Shown in pieces: positions 1-11,229 of a DNA stretch of 64,000 nt (the first letter of the stretch is position 1; every line of letters begins with the position of its first letter). The position numbers were made by a program, and so were the translations under genes. The notes under the pieces are model-generated. The model saw only the letters and a list, made by a program, of their open reading frames with translations. It had not been told where the DNA came from and did not search any database. This stretch comes from Mixophyes australis (lineage: Eukaryota; Chordata; Amphibia; Anura; Limnodynastidae), in the NCBI GenBank assembly GCA_036250195.1, contig JAVHZZ010000003.1, positions 296,327,565-296,391,564 on the forward strand. Direction: 5' to 3'.

Positions 1-276
1 ACGGGGATGCTTGTTTCATTTCAATTGCTCCATGTTCAACTGTCTCATTGATTTGCAAATTAAATTTTCCTTTTTCTCAGAAATGCTGAAACCATGATCA
101 TGTGTGATTCTTCTGATATGCCGCAGGACAACTTGCTATGCCGTGCTAGATTTCGATTCATAATCCATTACATTTTATAAGTGTTGTATAAGATTTTAAG
201 AGAATTGACTGAGTGCAGGTAAAGGGTTATATTTACCATATAGGCAAACTAGGCACATGCATAGTGCAGCAGTCTT
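1..276. other. AT-rich flank with no gene
   Basis: I see no coding frame, RNA gene or recognisable repeat in this stretch. It is ordinary AT-rich DNA left of the first L1 insertion. Its right edge carries the left copy of that L1's target-site duplication. Confidence 0.6.
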
Positions 277-281
277 CAGAG

Positions 282-295
282 AACTAGAAATAGTT
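282..295. repeat. Target-site duplication of the first L1, left copy
   Basis: The 14-base string AACTAGAAATAGTT occurs here and at 5712-5725, on either side of the minus-strand L1. The match extends to 19 bases with one mismatch. Length and position fit target-primed reverse transcription. Confidence 0.75.
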
Positions 296-432
296 GTTTT
301 TTTCTTTTCATCAGAGAAATTTTTATTATGTTTTTTTTTTCCCCTTAACAAAAAAACCCGGATTAATGGGCTATAACAATAAAACTGAACCCACGCAGGG
401 GTACTATTAGTGTCATAAGATTATACATACAT

Positions 433-1226
433 ACCGTATTTCCCCATGTATAAGACGCACCTTTTTTCAAAAAATGTAGGGTCTAAAAACGGGCTGCGTC
501 TTATACAGGGGAAGTGGGGGATCCAGAGAGGAGGGGGTGTGCAATTGGCAGGTCCGTTCAGCTATAGTGTGCTAAAGGGCTTGCTGCCGGCGGCTGCACA
601 CTCTCCCTGCCTGTATCTGCGGAACGGACCTGCAGGGAGAGTGTGCAGTCACCAGCTGCTCACACGGAATCATCCAGCAATACACCAGGGGATGGAGAGA
701 TGGTTCCAGCGGTGCAGAGGGTTGGCTGTCTTACCGACTCTCCATAGCGCAGAGCAGCACAACCTCTGTCTCTTTCCTCCGGTGACTTGTGCCAATTGAT
801 TACAATCAGAGCAGCCAGCCGCAACATTCTCCCTGGCTGTCTCTGCCAAACGGACTTGCAGGGAGAGTGTGCAGTCGCCAGCTGCTCACACGGAATCATC
901 CAGCAATACACCAGGGGAGGGAGAGATGGTTCCAGCGGTGCAGAGGGTTGGCTGTCTTACCGACTCTCCATAGCGCAGAGCAGCACAACCTCTGTCTCTT
1001 TCCTCCGGTGACTTGTGCCAATTGATTACAATCAGAGCAGCCAGCTGCAACATTCTACCTGGCTGTCTCTGCCAAATGGACTTGCAGGGAGAGTGTGCAG
1101 TCGCCACCTGCTCACACGGAATCATCCAGCAAATCATAACAGCAAATATTTTTTTTTTGAGTTTCAGAGAAAAAATTGGAGGTGCGTCTTATACAATGAT
1201 GCATCCTATACATGGGGAAATACGGT
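433..1226. mobile_element. Non-autonomous DNA transposon, ISL2EU-like, AT target duplication
   Basis: The ends are a perfect 20-bp inverted repeat, ACCGTATTTCCCCATGTATA at 433-452 and its complement at 1207-1226. The subterminal AGACGCACC/GGTGCGTCT segments are also inverted. The dinucleotide AT flanks both ends (431-432, 1227-1228). A two-base AT duplication with this kind of terminus fits ISL2EU-type transposons, but the class is inferred from the termini alone because no transposase is encoded. The interior is mostly a 226-bp tandem repeat. It sits in the 3' UTR of the minus-strand L1 and is therefore younger than that copy. Confidence 0.75.
602..1132. repeat. 226-bp tandem repeat inside the DNA transposon
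   Basis: Units start near 602, 828 and 1054, giving two full copies and about 80 bp of a third. For example, the TGCAGGGAGAGTG motif recurs at 631, 857 and 1083. Copies are highly similar, so the duplication is recent. Open frames across these units repeat the same peptide and are not genes. Confidence 0.9.
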
Positions 1227-3305
1227 ATTCAAAATGCAGCACACATCAGAAAATAAAGACAGTCCGTAAGATCTGCCTAAATACAGCATACAGTGAGGCA
1301 TCAAAATAGTAATAGTAACATTAATACTAATAATAATTGCGGCTGGGCGTCTGCCCCGGGTGTAATATTCCTAAGAAAGTTCTACGTCCCTCAATCCCTC
1401 TGTAACATAAGGGGATGTTCTCCATCTATACCAAATCTTTTCATATTTATCAACTAGATTTCTGCTACTGTACATGAATCGCTCATGACCTACTGTGTCA
1501 TTAACAAGATCAATCCAGTCTTTCAAGGCCGGACCTTCCGGAGCCATCCACTTCCTTGCAATGACCACCTTTGCCAACATAAGTAAGGTATTAATGAGCG
1601 CTCTAATGAGCTTATGAATGTTCTTGTCCAGGCCCAGACCAAATATACATAGTCTTTGTGTGATTTCAGACACTCCCACTCCCAGCCAAATTATACAAAC
1701 ACCCACCTCCCTTCAGAAGGAGGAAACCAATGGGCACTTCCAAAGCATGTGCCAGAAGTCCCTTTTCTCGCTCCCACACTTAGGATCAGAATCAACGGAC
1801 CCCCACTAAATTTAGAGAGCTGAAGGGGAGTAAAATACACTCTATGTAAAAGAAAAACCTGGACCTGACAAAATTAAACAGAGGCGATGACCCGACACGG
1901 ACTATTCAAAATAATACTCCAAGTCTTGAGTGGGGTGCATGGGTCATAAGCTGATTCATTCCCAATTAGAAATAAAAGCCGCAACAATCTCAGGGCCTGT
2001 ATCAGCAGGAAGGGATCGTCCCCAGACCTCTCTACCAGCCAAAAGAAACCGTCCGCAAATGTCTAGATCCTGTCATAGAAACTAGGAAGTCATGAAGATC
2101 CGAGACTGCAGCCATACATTAATGTGTGCCAACTGAGAGGCAAATTAATAGAGCTACAGATTCAGTAAAGCCAGACCCCCCGAACCCCGGGAGCGACACA
2201 AAGTAGTAAATATGACCTGGGCTCTCTCGTCCGCCCACACCAATGAAGATATGAGACGATCAACTTAGCGAAATATACTATGAGGAATGTAAATTGGCGA
2301 CTGCTGCAGAACATATAAAAATTATGGCTGAATTATCATTTTAACCAAATTAATTCTACCAGTGACTGTCAATGGCAACTGCTTCCCCACCCTAATCCAA
2401 AGATAGCCGATCTGAGGCTGGAGATTGTGCTGAACATACTGACCCCTGTCACTAGAAATCTAGATACTTGAATACAGGAGCCCATTTAAGAGGGGTCTGG
2501 AAGAACTGGCCAATTAGGCAAAGTCCCCTCACTGGAGTTACACTTGACTTGTCCCAATTGATTAAAAGTCCCGAATAAAAGCTAAACACCGTAACCATAT
2601 GAAGAAGCACAGGTAGAGATCTACCAGGACGGGACAAAAAGAGCAACATATCATCTGCATAAAGGGCAATCGTGTCCGTCCTGCAGCCCACCGTCAATTG
2701 TCTAATATCTGACTGCGCTCTAACAGCACAAGCCAGCTGCTCTATGGCCAAGGCAAAGAGGGTGGGAGACGGGGCAACCCTGTGTCGTACCTCTGCACAG
2801 GGCAAACTGGCGAGACACAAAGCCATTGACACAGACTCTGGCTGTAGGGCAAGAATACAACAATTGCACTTACTGAACAAAAACCGGCCCAAACCCAAAA
2901 TTTCAATAATACCGCCCACAAGTATCTCCACTCCACAGAATCAAAGGTCCTAGCAGCATCTAACGACACCACCAACACCTCCTCCTCCGCCGAGTAGGGC
3001 AGCTGCAGATGGCAAAAAAGCCTACGCAAATTGCTAGCCGTAGATTTTCCCGGCATAAAACCAGTTTGGTCAGGGTGCACAATTACACCAATCTCCCGAC
3101 TCAGACGTGTCACCAAAATCTTCGCCAGTAGTTTAATATCCGTTGTCAACAGGTCTGTATGAGTCCGGAAACATGTGGTCCTTCCCCGTTTTAGAAATAA
3201 GAACTATAAGAACTTCCGACATGGATGGGAACACAGAATCTAAATCTCTAAAGCTCATAAATATTTCTTGCAAGCGAGACACAAAAAACCCTATATGTTT
3301 CTTAT

Positions 3306-3725
3306 ATAGAACAGAGATTCGGAATAAGGCGCGATTGGGAAGGTAATGAGATAGACGGGTTTTCTGAGTATCACAAAGTGTGTTGCATCAATGGTAACAT
3401 ATATATAAAAATAAAATAAAATAAATGTAGCAAATTGTCCACAGTCACAATATAAAATAAATAAGATCCCAATATACAATCTTTTCAGGTCATCTGAATG
3501 CAATTCCAAATGATCCCTCGATATGCTCCCATCCGTTCCTCCCAGGGTCCACCATATAGTTCACATATATACGGAAAACAAGAAGGAACAAGGGTTTCCT
3601 TATAGTGTAGTATTCCAATATAGAGTTAAATTGTGCAAATAATAATCAAATGCACTTACATTTAGCAAAAGTAACAATCCACATCAAGGTATCTTTCACA
3701 AACGATAAGACTCCTGCTAACACTC
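3306..3725 (+). repeat. Left arm of foldback element
   Basis: This 420-bp arm is the reverse complement of 4049-4468 with only a few scattered differences over its full length. The pair could form a very long hairpin with the ficolin-like fragment in the loop. Confidence 0.9.
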
Positions 3726-3736
3726 TAATATCACGA

Positions 3737-4042
3737 TCATATGTCCATACAGTCTGCGTCGCCCTCCTTGTATTCTCCAAGTAATAACTGGTATTTCTCT
3801 GTCTCATCCATGATTTTGAAGTGCGCGTACTTGGCAAACGTCTTTTTGTTTTCAAAGTCTTGTAGATCAATGCGCAGTTCCCACGTGCCCGATGAAGTTA
3901 TTTTATGGATATTATCGTTCCCCAGCCAAAATTCGTTCACACGGCTTCCAAACCCTCTCTTGTAAGCATCCCAGTCGCAGAAGAAATCCACCGACCCGCC
4001 CCAGCGCCTCTGGAAGACCATATAATGACTCTGTCCTGCCAC
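3737..4042 (-). pseudogene. Captured fibrinogen-related (ficolin-like) domain fragment
   Basis: A 101-codon open frame holds about 85 residues of a fibrinogen C-terminal domain of the ficolin kind. Visible hallmarks in order are [46 protein letters not shown] and [15 protein letters not shown]. Ficolins are secreted pattern-recognition lectins that bind acetylated sugars. This piece lacks the collagen stem, the calcium and ligand-binding C-terminus and the signal peptide, so it cannot be a working ficolin. Similarity fades at both edges, around 4020 and 3755, where element sequence takes over. The reading is uninterrupted across what I recall as an exon junction in human ficolin genes, suggesting capture from mRNA. 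Likely changed residues are few (WGGS for the usual WDGS, and a Cys in FFCDW), so capture looks fairly recent. Another fibrinogen-domain family member is possible. Confidence 0.8.
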
Positions 4043-4048
4043 TTTCCT

Positions 4049-4468
4049 GAGTGTTAGCAGGAGTCTTATCGTTTGTAAAAGATACCTTGATGTGGATTGT
4101 TACTTTTGCTAAATGTAAGTGCATTTGATTATTATTTGCACAATTTAACTCTATATTGGAATACTACACTATAAGGAAACCCTTGTTCCTTCTTGTCTTC
4201 CGTATATATGTGAACTATATGGTGGACCCTGGGAGGAATGGATGGGAGCATATCGAGGGATCATTTGGAATTGCATTCAGATGACCTGAAAAGATTGTAT
4301 ATTGGGATCTTATTTATTTTATATTGTGACTGTGGACAATTTGCTACATTTATTTTATTTTATTTTTATATATATGTTACCATTGATGCAACTCACTTTG
4401 TGATACTCAGAAAACCCGTCTATCTCATTACCTTCCCAATCGCGCCTTATTCCGAATCTCTGTTCTAT
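4049..4468 (-). repeat. Right arm of foldback element
   Basis: Inverted partner of 3306-3725. It begins right beside the captured fragment and ends at a segment complementary to the outer edge of the left arm. Confidence 0.9.
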
Positions 4469-5711
4469 TTATTGTAATTTTGGGAATTTTAGTGGGTATT
4501 CCCAAGAGAATCGGGCTGCAATCCCCATTCCTCCCCCCTTTCCTATAGGAGCGCAGGAAGGATACCTATTCTATGTTTCTTATATAGTTCTATAGAGACC
4601 CCATCCATACCCGGAGTCCTGCCATTTGGGAACGAAGAGATTGCAGCAGCAATCTCCTAACCAGTAATCGACAAATCCAGACTCTCCCTACTAGCCACAC
4701 TAAGTTCAGGCAAGGAAACAGTCGCCCAGTACAAGTCTAATCAGTATCAGAATATTCAGCCCTAGATGCATATGCATCTTTAAAATACGTATAGCAAACC
4801 TCACTAATTTCCCCAGCCAAGTTGTGCACATTGCCCGAGGCATCCTTAATCCCCATCACTACAGTCGCCACCCTTTCTGATCAAGCCAAATACACCAGAA
4901 ATCGACCACATTTATCCACCTCAAAATATTGAGTGTGTCTAGCAAAGAGCAGCTTACGTCTCAACTTGTATAGTAGGTAGTCTGACCACTCCCGTTGTAC
5001 CGTCTGTATATCAGATGCCATACGAGAAGAAAGGTATACCTCCTCCAACCGTGAGACCTCCTTTTCTAACACATCACCCCACAACCTGGACTCCTTTTTA
5101 AAACAATTAATACTACTAATCAGGGAACCCCTTAAAAAAGCCTTAAAGGAATCCCAGATGAGAGGTGGAGTAGCCGTATGTACATTAATGGCAAAATAAC
5201 CCTCCCATTGAGACTCTAATGTGTCCCCATTTCAGCGTCAACCAAAAGGGATTAAGTTTCCAAAATACTTGGGCCCGATGAACATTAAAGTTCAGAGTTA
5301 ATCCTAGAGGAGAATGATCCAAGATCCTTCTAGGTAGATATGTAGCATCCATAACAGCTGACAGTAACCTCTTAGAGATAAGCCCCAAATCAATTCGAGA
5401 AAAAGCATAATGCGAGTAACAGGAGAAACAGACCTCTGCCGTATGCCTCAGACACCACACATGCACCAAGCCCATCCCATCCATCAGACCAGCAAATTTC
5501 GACTTCCCAACATGTATATATTCTCCCGACTCCCTCCACCTATAGAGAACAGGATCCAGCACAGCATTAAAGTCCCCACAGCAAATCACAGGAGTATCAG
5601 GAGATAGAGAGATAAAATCACTACATTTTCTCAAGACTTCACTATTATAGGGGGGCAGGACATACACCGCCAAGAAATTTGCACGAGTAGAGTCAAAAAG
5701 GCCCCTCAGAA

Positions 5712-5725
5712 AACTAGAAATAGTT
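5712..5725. repeat. Target-site duplication of the first L1, right copy
   Basis: Second copy of the 14-base duplication at 282-295. It abuts the truncated endonuclease end of the L1 and so marks the 5' truncation point. Confidence 0.75.
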
Positions 5726-7850
5726 TTATGTTGTTAGTATTTACTATTAATGTTCAATGTATTGCTACTTGTTCTATAGCCACGCTCACAATGCCCAGGA
5801 CAGCATCAACTCTTATTATATCCATGTGCTAGAATAATGGATTAGACAGTCCCAAGGCCACAGCGCAGTAAAATTAGTTGCTCAAATGGCAGTGGTCAAG
5901 GCTTAAAAGAGTTCTCTACTTTCAAACAACCTTCTTTACTAAAACATGTCTTCCGGAAACCTACTGTTGCCAAAGGTAGCTCATGCTGTGACCCTGAAGG
6001 ACTCTATGTTAATGTATTGAAAAGGATGGATGAATTGTAATACTCAGCTTTGGTAGCAAAAATGATCAACCTGTGACTTGATCCTGGCTTCAGGTAACAG
6101 GGAAGATATCCAGGGGGAAGGGATGGTTATTAAAGGGTGAGAATCCCTTTAACAGAAAACCTTCAACAATGGAAACATTCTGACAAATAAAATGGTGTAC
6201 CTTCATGTTCTCACTAGACCACGGATAGTTTTAAAGACAATTATGTCATGTCACAAAAATTTATTTCATTCTCAGGAAACCTTGGGACTTTAGAAAGACC
6301 TTGGAGGCCTGATACTGGCTCACATTCTATCATTTTATGTAGTCAATTTAAGTAGTGACTCGCAAAAAAATATAGCTTTAATGTGAGTTTTAAATTTTCT
6401 ATTGTAATACAATAATTCTAGTTAAGTACAAAAATGCAGTATATTCTAATTATAATGTCTTGTTTCACCTTTTAATTCAGCAAAACCTTTATTAATGAAA
6501 GATAAAAACATATTTATCATTTATATAATTACGGACAAGGGTGTCTCTTAGTGTAATACAATAGTATATAAATTACAGAATGCAAAAGACAGTACAACAG
6601 CAGTGCACATAAAGGATTAAGAATAGAGTGCAGGTACAATAATACTGTACATATCAAGTCGGAAATATCCATAGCCTAGAAATGGGTCAAAGAGGGTATG
6701 TATGAAATGCAGGGTAAGGCCAATCAAGTCAGCTACCCAGAAAACACAATTGAAGCTCAGGGGTTTCAAGAGATTGAAATGGGGAACTCTATTTGGTTCT
6801 GCAAATTTTCCTAAATGATCTGTTCTTTTCTTATGGGAGTGAATACATTTTGTTTGCAAGGAGAGACTATTTTTGTAGAATCTCCATATTTTAGGGCATG
6901 TTCAAAGTGGATGAATACAATCCCCTACTGAAGAAATATGCAAAATTAGTATTTGGGTCTCCTTTATTATACAACAGTGATTCCCATACAGGTTAGCCAG
7001 ATTACTTGAACAATGTAACTATTCAAATAATTGTATGTGGTGCCTTCCTTGCTTTTCATTAGATCATATGCCAAACTGTTAAATGGGTTCTATTTACTAC
7101 ATTTACCACAATAAAGAGCAAACTTCAGCAAATTCTTGCACCTACCTTGGGGAGCATGGAAGATTAATAGAAGGTCTACATGTATAGGTCAGGCTTAAAT
7201 CATTATCCGCCAGTGCTTACACATACAACACTGTTACTTAAACCACTGGTAGATACTGGATAACTGAAAGGGAAGGGAACAAGGCTAAGGGCAGTTACAG
7301 AAGGCATTTGCAGGATGGAGGTTAGCACTTGTTGACTATAGCGTGGTTTACATGGGACTCATTGATCAGTACATGTCTATTCACTTACACATGTCAACAG
7401 GAACAAAAGGAGTTGGGCAGTGGCTACCCAAACAAGTGGGTTTTATTCATATTATAGCAGAATACAAGAAAGTAATACTACTATTTTGCTTCTTCCCTGC
7501 ACCCCCACAAGTCAGCCCAACCCTTCTGGGCCCAGTGAATATCATGAGGAGTCCGAGAGATATTGAGTGAATGAGAGCTCGATGTTAGTGACTGGAAATG
7601 AGTGCTGTAAGCCTGAGTTGTTGAGGAATCTGGAGTTACACATGCTAGGACGCACGACTTGAAAAATCGGTAGCAGGGGAATGGCTATCAAGTCTACCCC
7701 TGAGATGCCACAGTATAACAGCAGAAGGAGAGAGAGAACTAATGTGGAGTTAGAGTATGGGAACAAGCAGAGTCCAGGAGCTAGATTTACTAAAGAGCTA
7801 TAATGTATATATAGGTCATCAAGGATACCAATGGGAAAGACCGCTTTACA
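5726..7850. other. Unassigned AT-rich DNA
   Basis: No convincing coding frame, RNA gene or terminal-repeat pair is visible here. Short frames have no family hallmarks. The region may hold old repeat debris I cannot name. Confidence 0.5.
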
Positions 7851-7859
7851 ATCTGGCTT

Positions 7860-9850
7860 GTAATACCTTTCACGAAAATATAGTATTTAAACAAGGAAAC
7901 ATTATATATTTAGGAAATTGTTTTCCATATGCTTTCAGAGGAAGACAGTTATTTATTTGATAAGCCATTTACACTTGCAGAGCTAGAGGAAGCTATTGCC
8001 TCCTCCTCATCGGGCAAAAATCCAGGCCCAAAAGGGTTCACAATCCTGTACCATAAAAATTTAAAAATAAATAGGCCTTCAATGCAATCTCTGACAAGAA
8101 CCATTTCTCGAGATGCATATCGCCATCATACATAAAGAAGGGACAGATCCAGCCCAATGTCCTTGTTACAGGACAATATCATTACTTACTATAAAAGCGA
8201 AACTATATGTGAAACTCATTACAAACCTTCTGAAACTTGTCTTTACGAAATTCGTGCACACTGACCAGATTGGATTTGTGCCTGGCCAGGAGGCACGTGA
8301 TAACTCTACCAAGGTCATTAACCTAGTAAATCTATTTTCACATTCATTCACTCTATCTATTCTTTAATGAAAGATGCTGAAAAGGCCTTTGACAGAATAT
8401 ACTGCAATGGGTCACTTGGGAATGGAATTGTCAGGAATCCACAGAATACAAAAATTCCACAGTTAGGATTAAAATCAATGACGCTCTTTCAGAACTGATA
8501 GAAATTACACTTGGCACTAGACATGGGTGTCCGTTCGCCACTTATTTTTGTATTTTAGGGCAAATCCTGACATTTCTGTCATCAGCACAAGCTACAGTTC
8601 TTTGCTTTTTAAATTAAATTACTCAAAATCTATGGTGCACACTCCAGCCATATCCCAAATTGTTGAAGGCCTGAAACATGCATTTTCATTAACATGGCAC
8701 TTGACCCATTTAAAGTATCTGGGGGTGAGCATAATTATGGATATGTCTCAATATTTTAACCTAAACTTATAACCCTTGTCAGGAAATGCCACCTCTGCTG
8801 ACTCCCTAATCTAAAAATTTCTCAAATATTCAAACAGTCAAACAATATTTCACCTCTATTTCTTCAAGAAACCACTCCTGACTAGCTTTAACTGTAACAA
8901 ACTGCACTCTGCACACTCGTGACTTGATAGCCTACTGTAAGGGATTCCACACAGAAAACACAGGATTCCAGCCTAAATCTCACACTCATCTCTCTCTAAG
9001 GTTACAGATTCAACTGATCCCTTTCCCAACACAGGCTAACACTTTTCACACACTCTAGGTTCTATCACCATCTTTCTATAAGGCCCGTAGAACGCCTATG
9101 ACTTAAATACCCAATTGCGTACTCTCTGCACTCTGATAGCGAAAATAGTTAACACTTCCCACACAGGTATTTAAAGGGTTAACACAGCCAAGCAATCAAT
9201 ATCTTCTAAACAGGCAGTGAATTAATTTAGAGAAAGAAGGACAGCACTTAATAATTTTAGATTTAATATACAAAAAAGTACAATGCTTATAGGTTATAAA
9301 AACAATAAATAAAAGATGACATAACATAACAGCAAAACAGATTTAAAATAAAATAAACAGGAGAAAGTCTCATAATATAAACTTACATACGAGTTGTATA
9401 ATCTTGGCCAAGGGAAATTGGCTTGGAAGATGGATAGCTTATCAATGTTGATTGATTTCCCAAACAACTGACAATTTCTGTAAGCGATCCACACTTTTTA
9501 AAGACACTTTTTCCACCTGTTCCTTCTACGGGGAGACCACATCCCCATAGGAGGGGCCTGAGACACATTTTACAACCACAACCTATTTAAATTCCCAATG
9601 CTAAAATGTAACATAACTTTCCTGGGGAGTGTCATACCAACCCAATTTTATTATGAATAAATTCAGTACCTATTTACCAATTTATGGATACCAAACATAG
9701 ATAGGTCCAGGGAATTTATTGAGCTGATACTCATTTCCTCACCTTCCCTGCATGACAAACAGCTTTATTTGACGTATGGGCTGTCCTTCATCATGCTATT
9801 TATGAATATGTGTTTGATCACTAATTATATTGTTTGTATTGATGATTGTA
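7860..9850 (+). pseudogene. Decayed L1 ORF2 fragment, split by an LTR
   Basis: Plus-strand L1 reverse transcriptase debris in several frames. 7929-8100 resembles the finger region (FTLAELEEAIASSSSGKNPGP). 8113-8367 carries the palm entry (CYRTISLLTIKAKLYVKLIT, HTDQIGFVPGQEARDN), followed by KDAEKAFDRI near 8372 and TRHGCPF near 8519. 8527-8772 matches the thumb region (FKLNYSKSMVH, LKYLGVSI). The frame is interrupted at 8777 by a putative solo LTR and resumes near 9588. Many stops are present. The 5' and 3' limits are fuzzy. Confidence 0.75.
8777..9582. mobile_element. Putative solo LTR inside the L1 fragment
   Basis: The 806-bp segment begins TGTCAGG and ends CCACA, and it separates two parts of one L1 coding region. 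The 5-base flanks ACCCT and ACCTA agree only partly, so the duplication has drifted or the ends are off by a base or two. No gag or pol is inside. An AATAAATAAA string lies near 9304. Family and orientation are undetermined. Confidence 0.4.
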
Positions 9851-9959
9851 TTGATTGATTGACAGAATTTTTAAGATATAATTAACATTGGGTTACATAA
9901 GCATTTTCAAGTAAAAGTATCTAAAATGAATATGGTTTTTCGTACCGTATTTCGAAGAC

Positions 9960-11140
9960 GTAAGTTAAGAATAGCAGAGAGAAAAGAGAGAGTATAGAGA
10001 GGAGAGAAACAGAATGAAAAGCGCAACCACCTGGGCAACGTTAGTAGGGACAGGAAAGACCAAGAGAAAGGGTGGGTAGGGGTCAAAGGGGGTGGGGATG
10101 GACCTATCTGATGTTAGGTGTGATTAAGAAGGAGCATTACCCGCTGGAGAAGTAAGAGTTGAGTTTGTCAGCAGCCTTAGTTTTTCTGCGTCTTGAAATG
10201 CAAAACAGAAACACCATTTATTGGCTGAGGAGAATATTAACTCATCCATTGATCTGTAGAATTTTATTAATTAAAGCCATTCCCTAATAGACTGGGGGAA
10301 GGGGGTTGGGGGGGGGGGGGTCTCCAATGAGTTGGTATCACTGCTTTGGCAGCTGATATAAGGTATTTCAAGATTGATTTTTTAAAACTGGAGATCAGGA
10401 AGTTAGTCTTATTCAGCAGTCAAAGAGCAGGATTGTCGGGGAACTCTTCTCCCAATATGTCAGTAGAGACCGCTATAATCTGGGTCCAGAAGGGTCTGAG
10501 CAATGAACACTCCCACCATGTATGAAGTGGAGTACGCGGAGCGTCCTGGCATTTCCAGCTGGAAATAGAATTTAATTTGAATATATAAAATATAGCAAGC
10601 CATCTTGTCAAAGAGCCCAGGGGGTAAATGTATTAATGTCCGGATTCTTCAACTCCGGCGTGTTCAGCGTCTTCGGTGATTAAATTTAAAGTGGCGCTGC
10701 ATTGTAAAGGGAAACTTCCCTTTACAATGCAGCGCCGCTTTAAATTTAATCGCCGAAGACGCTGAACACGCCGGAGTTGAAGAATCCGGACATTAATACA
10801 TTTACCCCCAGGTCTTTTTGTGTAAGATCACATGCAGAGAACGACTCTCTAAAGTCTCTCTTATACCAGGATGTGGCTCACCACATCAGGTCTTTGAAGC
10901 TATTCAGTTCACTAAAAGTGCCAATGATATCTTGTAACACTGGCTAATATATCTGGCTTCAAATTTTACACCTTAGCTTACAGAGCAGCTCAAATTTTAA
11001 AGGGATTCATTTGATATTCAATTTTTACACTGCAATCACTTATGATCTCCACATCTAAAGAGATTACGGAAGGTGATGTCCCAGATACACCTGGTTGTTG
11101 GTCCTAATCCTGACTAATTTAGCAAAACTTCAATATAAAA
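9960..11140 (-). pseudogene. L1 ORF2 C-terminal fragment, minus strand
   Basis: 10611-10420 encodes an L1 C-terminal zinc-knuckle-like region, including TPLHTWWECSLLRPFWTQII. Further C-terminal coding traces continue toward about 10270 and upstream traces lie beyond the palindromic MITE inserted at 10621-10808. The L1 line SLTRWLAIFYIFKLN reads across the MITE junction once it is removed. A 13-base G run lies at 10308-10320. Frames are broken and both ends are approximate. Confidence 0.65.
10621..10808. mobile_element. Palindromic MITE, copy 1 (3-bp CAG duplication)
   Basis: This 188-bp element is an almost perfect palindrome over its whole length, with ends GGGGTAAATGTATTAATG and complement. 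Its centre includes AAGGGAAACTTCCCTT. The trinucleotide CAG flanks both ends (10618-10620, 10809-10811). A second family member at 48949-49169 has the same ends and is flanked by CTG. It lies in L1 coding sequence. It has no coding capacity and must move with an enzyme supplied elsewhere. Confidence 0.85.
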
Positions 11141-11144
11141 ACAT

Positions 11145-11229
11145 TCCTGCTAAATTACCAAAATGTAAAGGTAACTCCTAGATTTAGAGAATTGACCTTG
11201 CGTTCTCCTATGTGTTCTTTTCATTCCTC
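11145..11229 (+). pseudogene. L1 3' UTR, left part
   Basis: Non-coding segment that joins 19907-20264 once the Gypsy element is removed. The right part ends in an AATAAA signal and an A-rich tail, so together they look like the 3' end of a plus-strand L1. No coding sequence remains here; the assignment rests on the tail. Confidence 0.5.

Larger units (their letters stand above)
3310..4571. mobile_element. Foldback retroelement carrying a ficolin-like gene fragment
   Basis: This 1262-bp insertion lies in the L1 reverse transcriptase frame. It is flanked by an identical 16-base duplication, TATGTTTCTTATATAG (3294-3309 and 4572-4587). Removing it restores a continuous L1 reading frame across the site. 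It contains two nearly identical 420-bp inverted arms (3306-3725 and 4049-4468), a 323-bp centre with a fibrinogen-like coding fragment, and a 103-bp one-sided tail at 4469-4571. The long duplication suggests an RNA-mediated insertion rather than cut-and-paste. The arm-centre-arm-tail layout parallels the foldback at 55852-56900, so I suspect a Penelope-type origin. That assignment is inference. Confidence 0.75.
296..5706 (-). pseudogene. 5'-truncated L1 (Tx1/L1-type) LINE, interrupted twice
   Basis: This is a dead non-LTR retrotransposon whose ORF2 once encoded an endonuclease and reverse transcriptase for target-primed integration. Reading the minus strand, 5690-5185 is the C-terminal half of the apurinic-type endonuclease, with CCGDFNAVLDP and DHSPLGLTLNF. 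Then 3149-2742 is reverse transcriptase (HPDQTGFMPGKS, SLDAARTFDS), 2931-2452 holds the ALYADDMLLFLS active-site block, and 1706-1371 is C-terminal. Stops and frameshifts break it throughout. A T-rich stretch at 297-345 is the poly(A) tail seen from the plus strand, and near-identical direct repeats flank the unit at 277-295 and 5707-5725. A DNA transposon sits in the 3' UTR and a foldback element in ORF2. The L1 class is secure; the exact 5' edge is set by the duplication. Confidence 0.85.

Noticed and set aside
446..1309. Several 80-115-codon frames on both strands
   Set aside because: They repeat the same peptide with the 226-bp tandem unit of the DNA transposon.
3726..4048. A working ficolin gene at this site
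   Set aside because: Only part of the fibrinogen domain is present, with no signal peptide, collagen region, C-terminal binding site or promoter, and it is enclosed in transposon arms.
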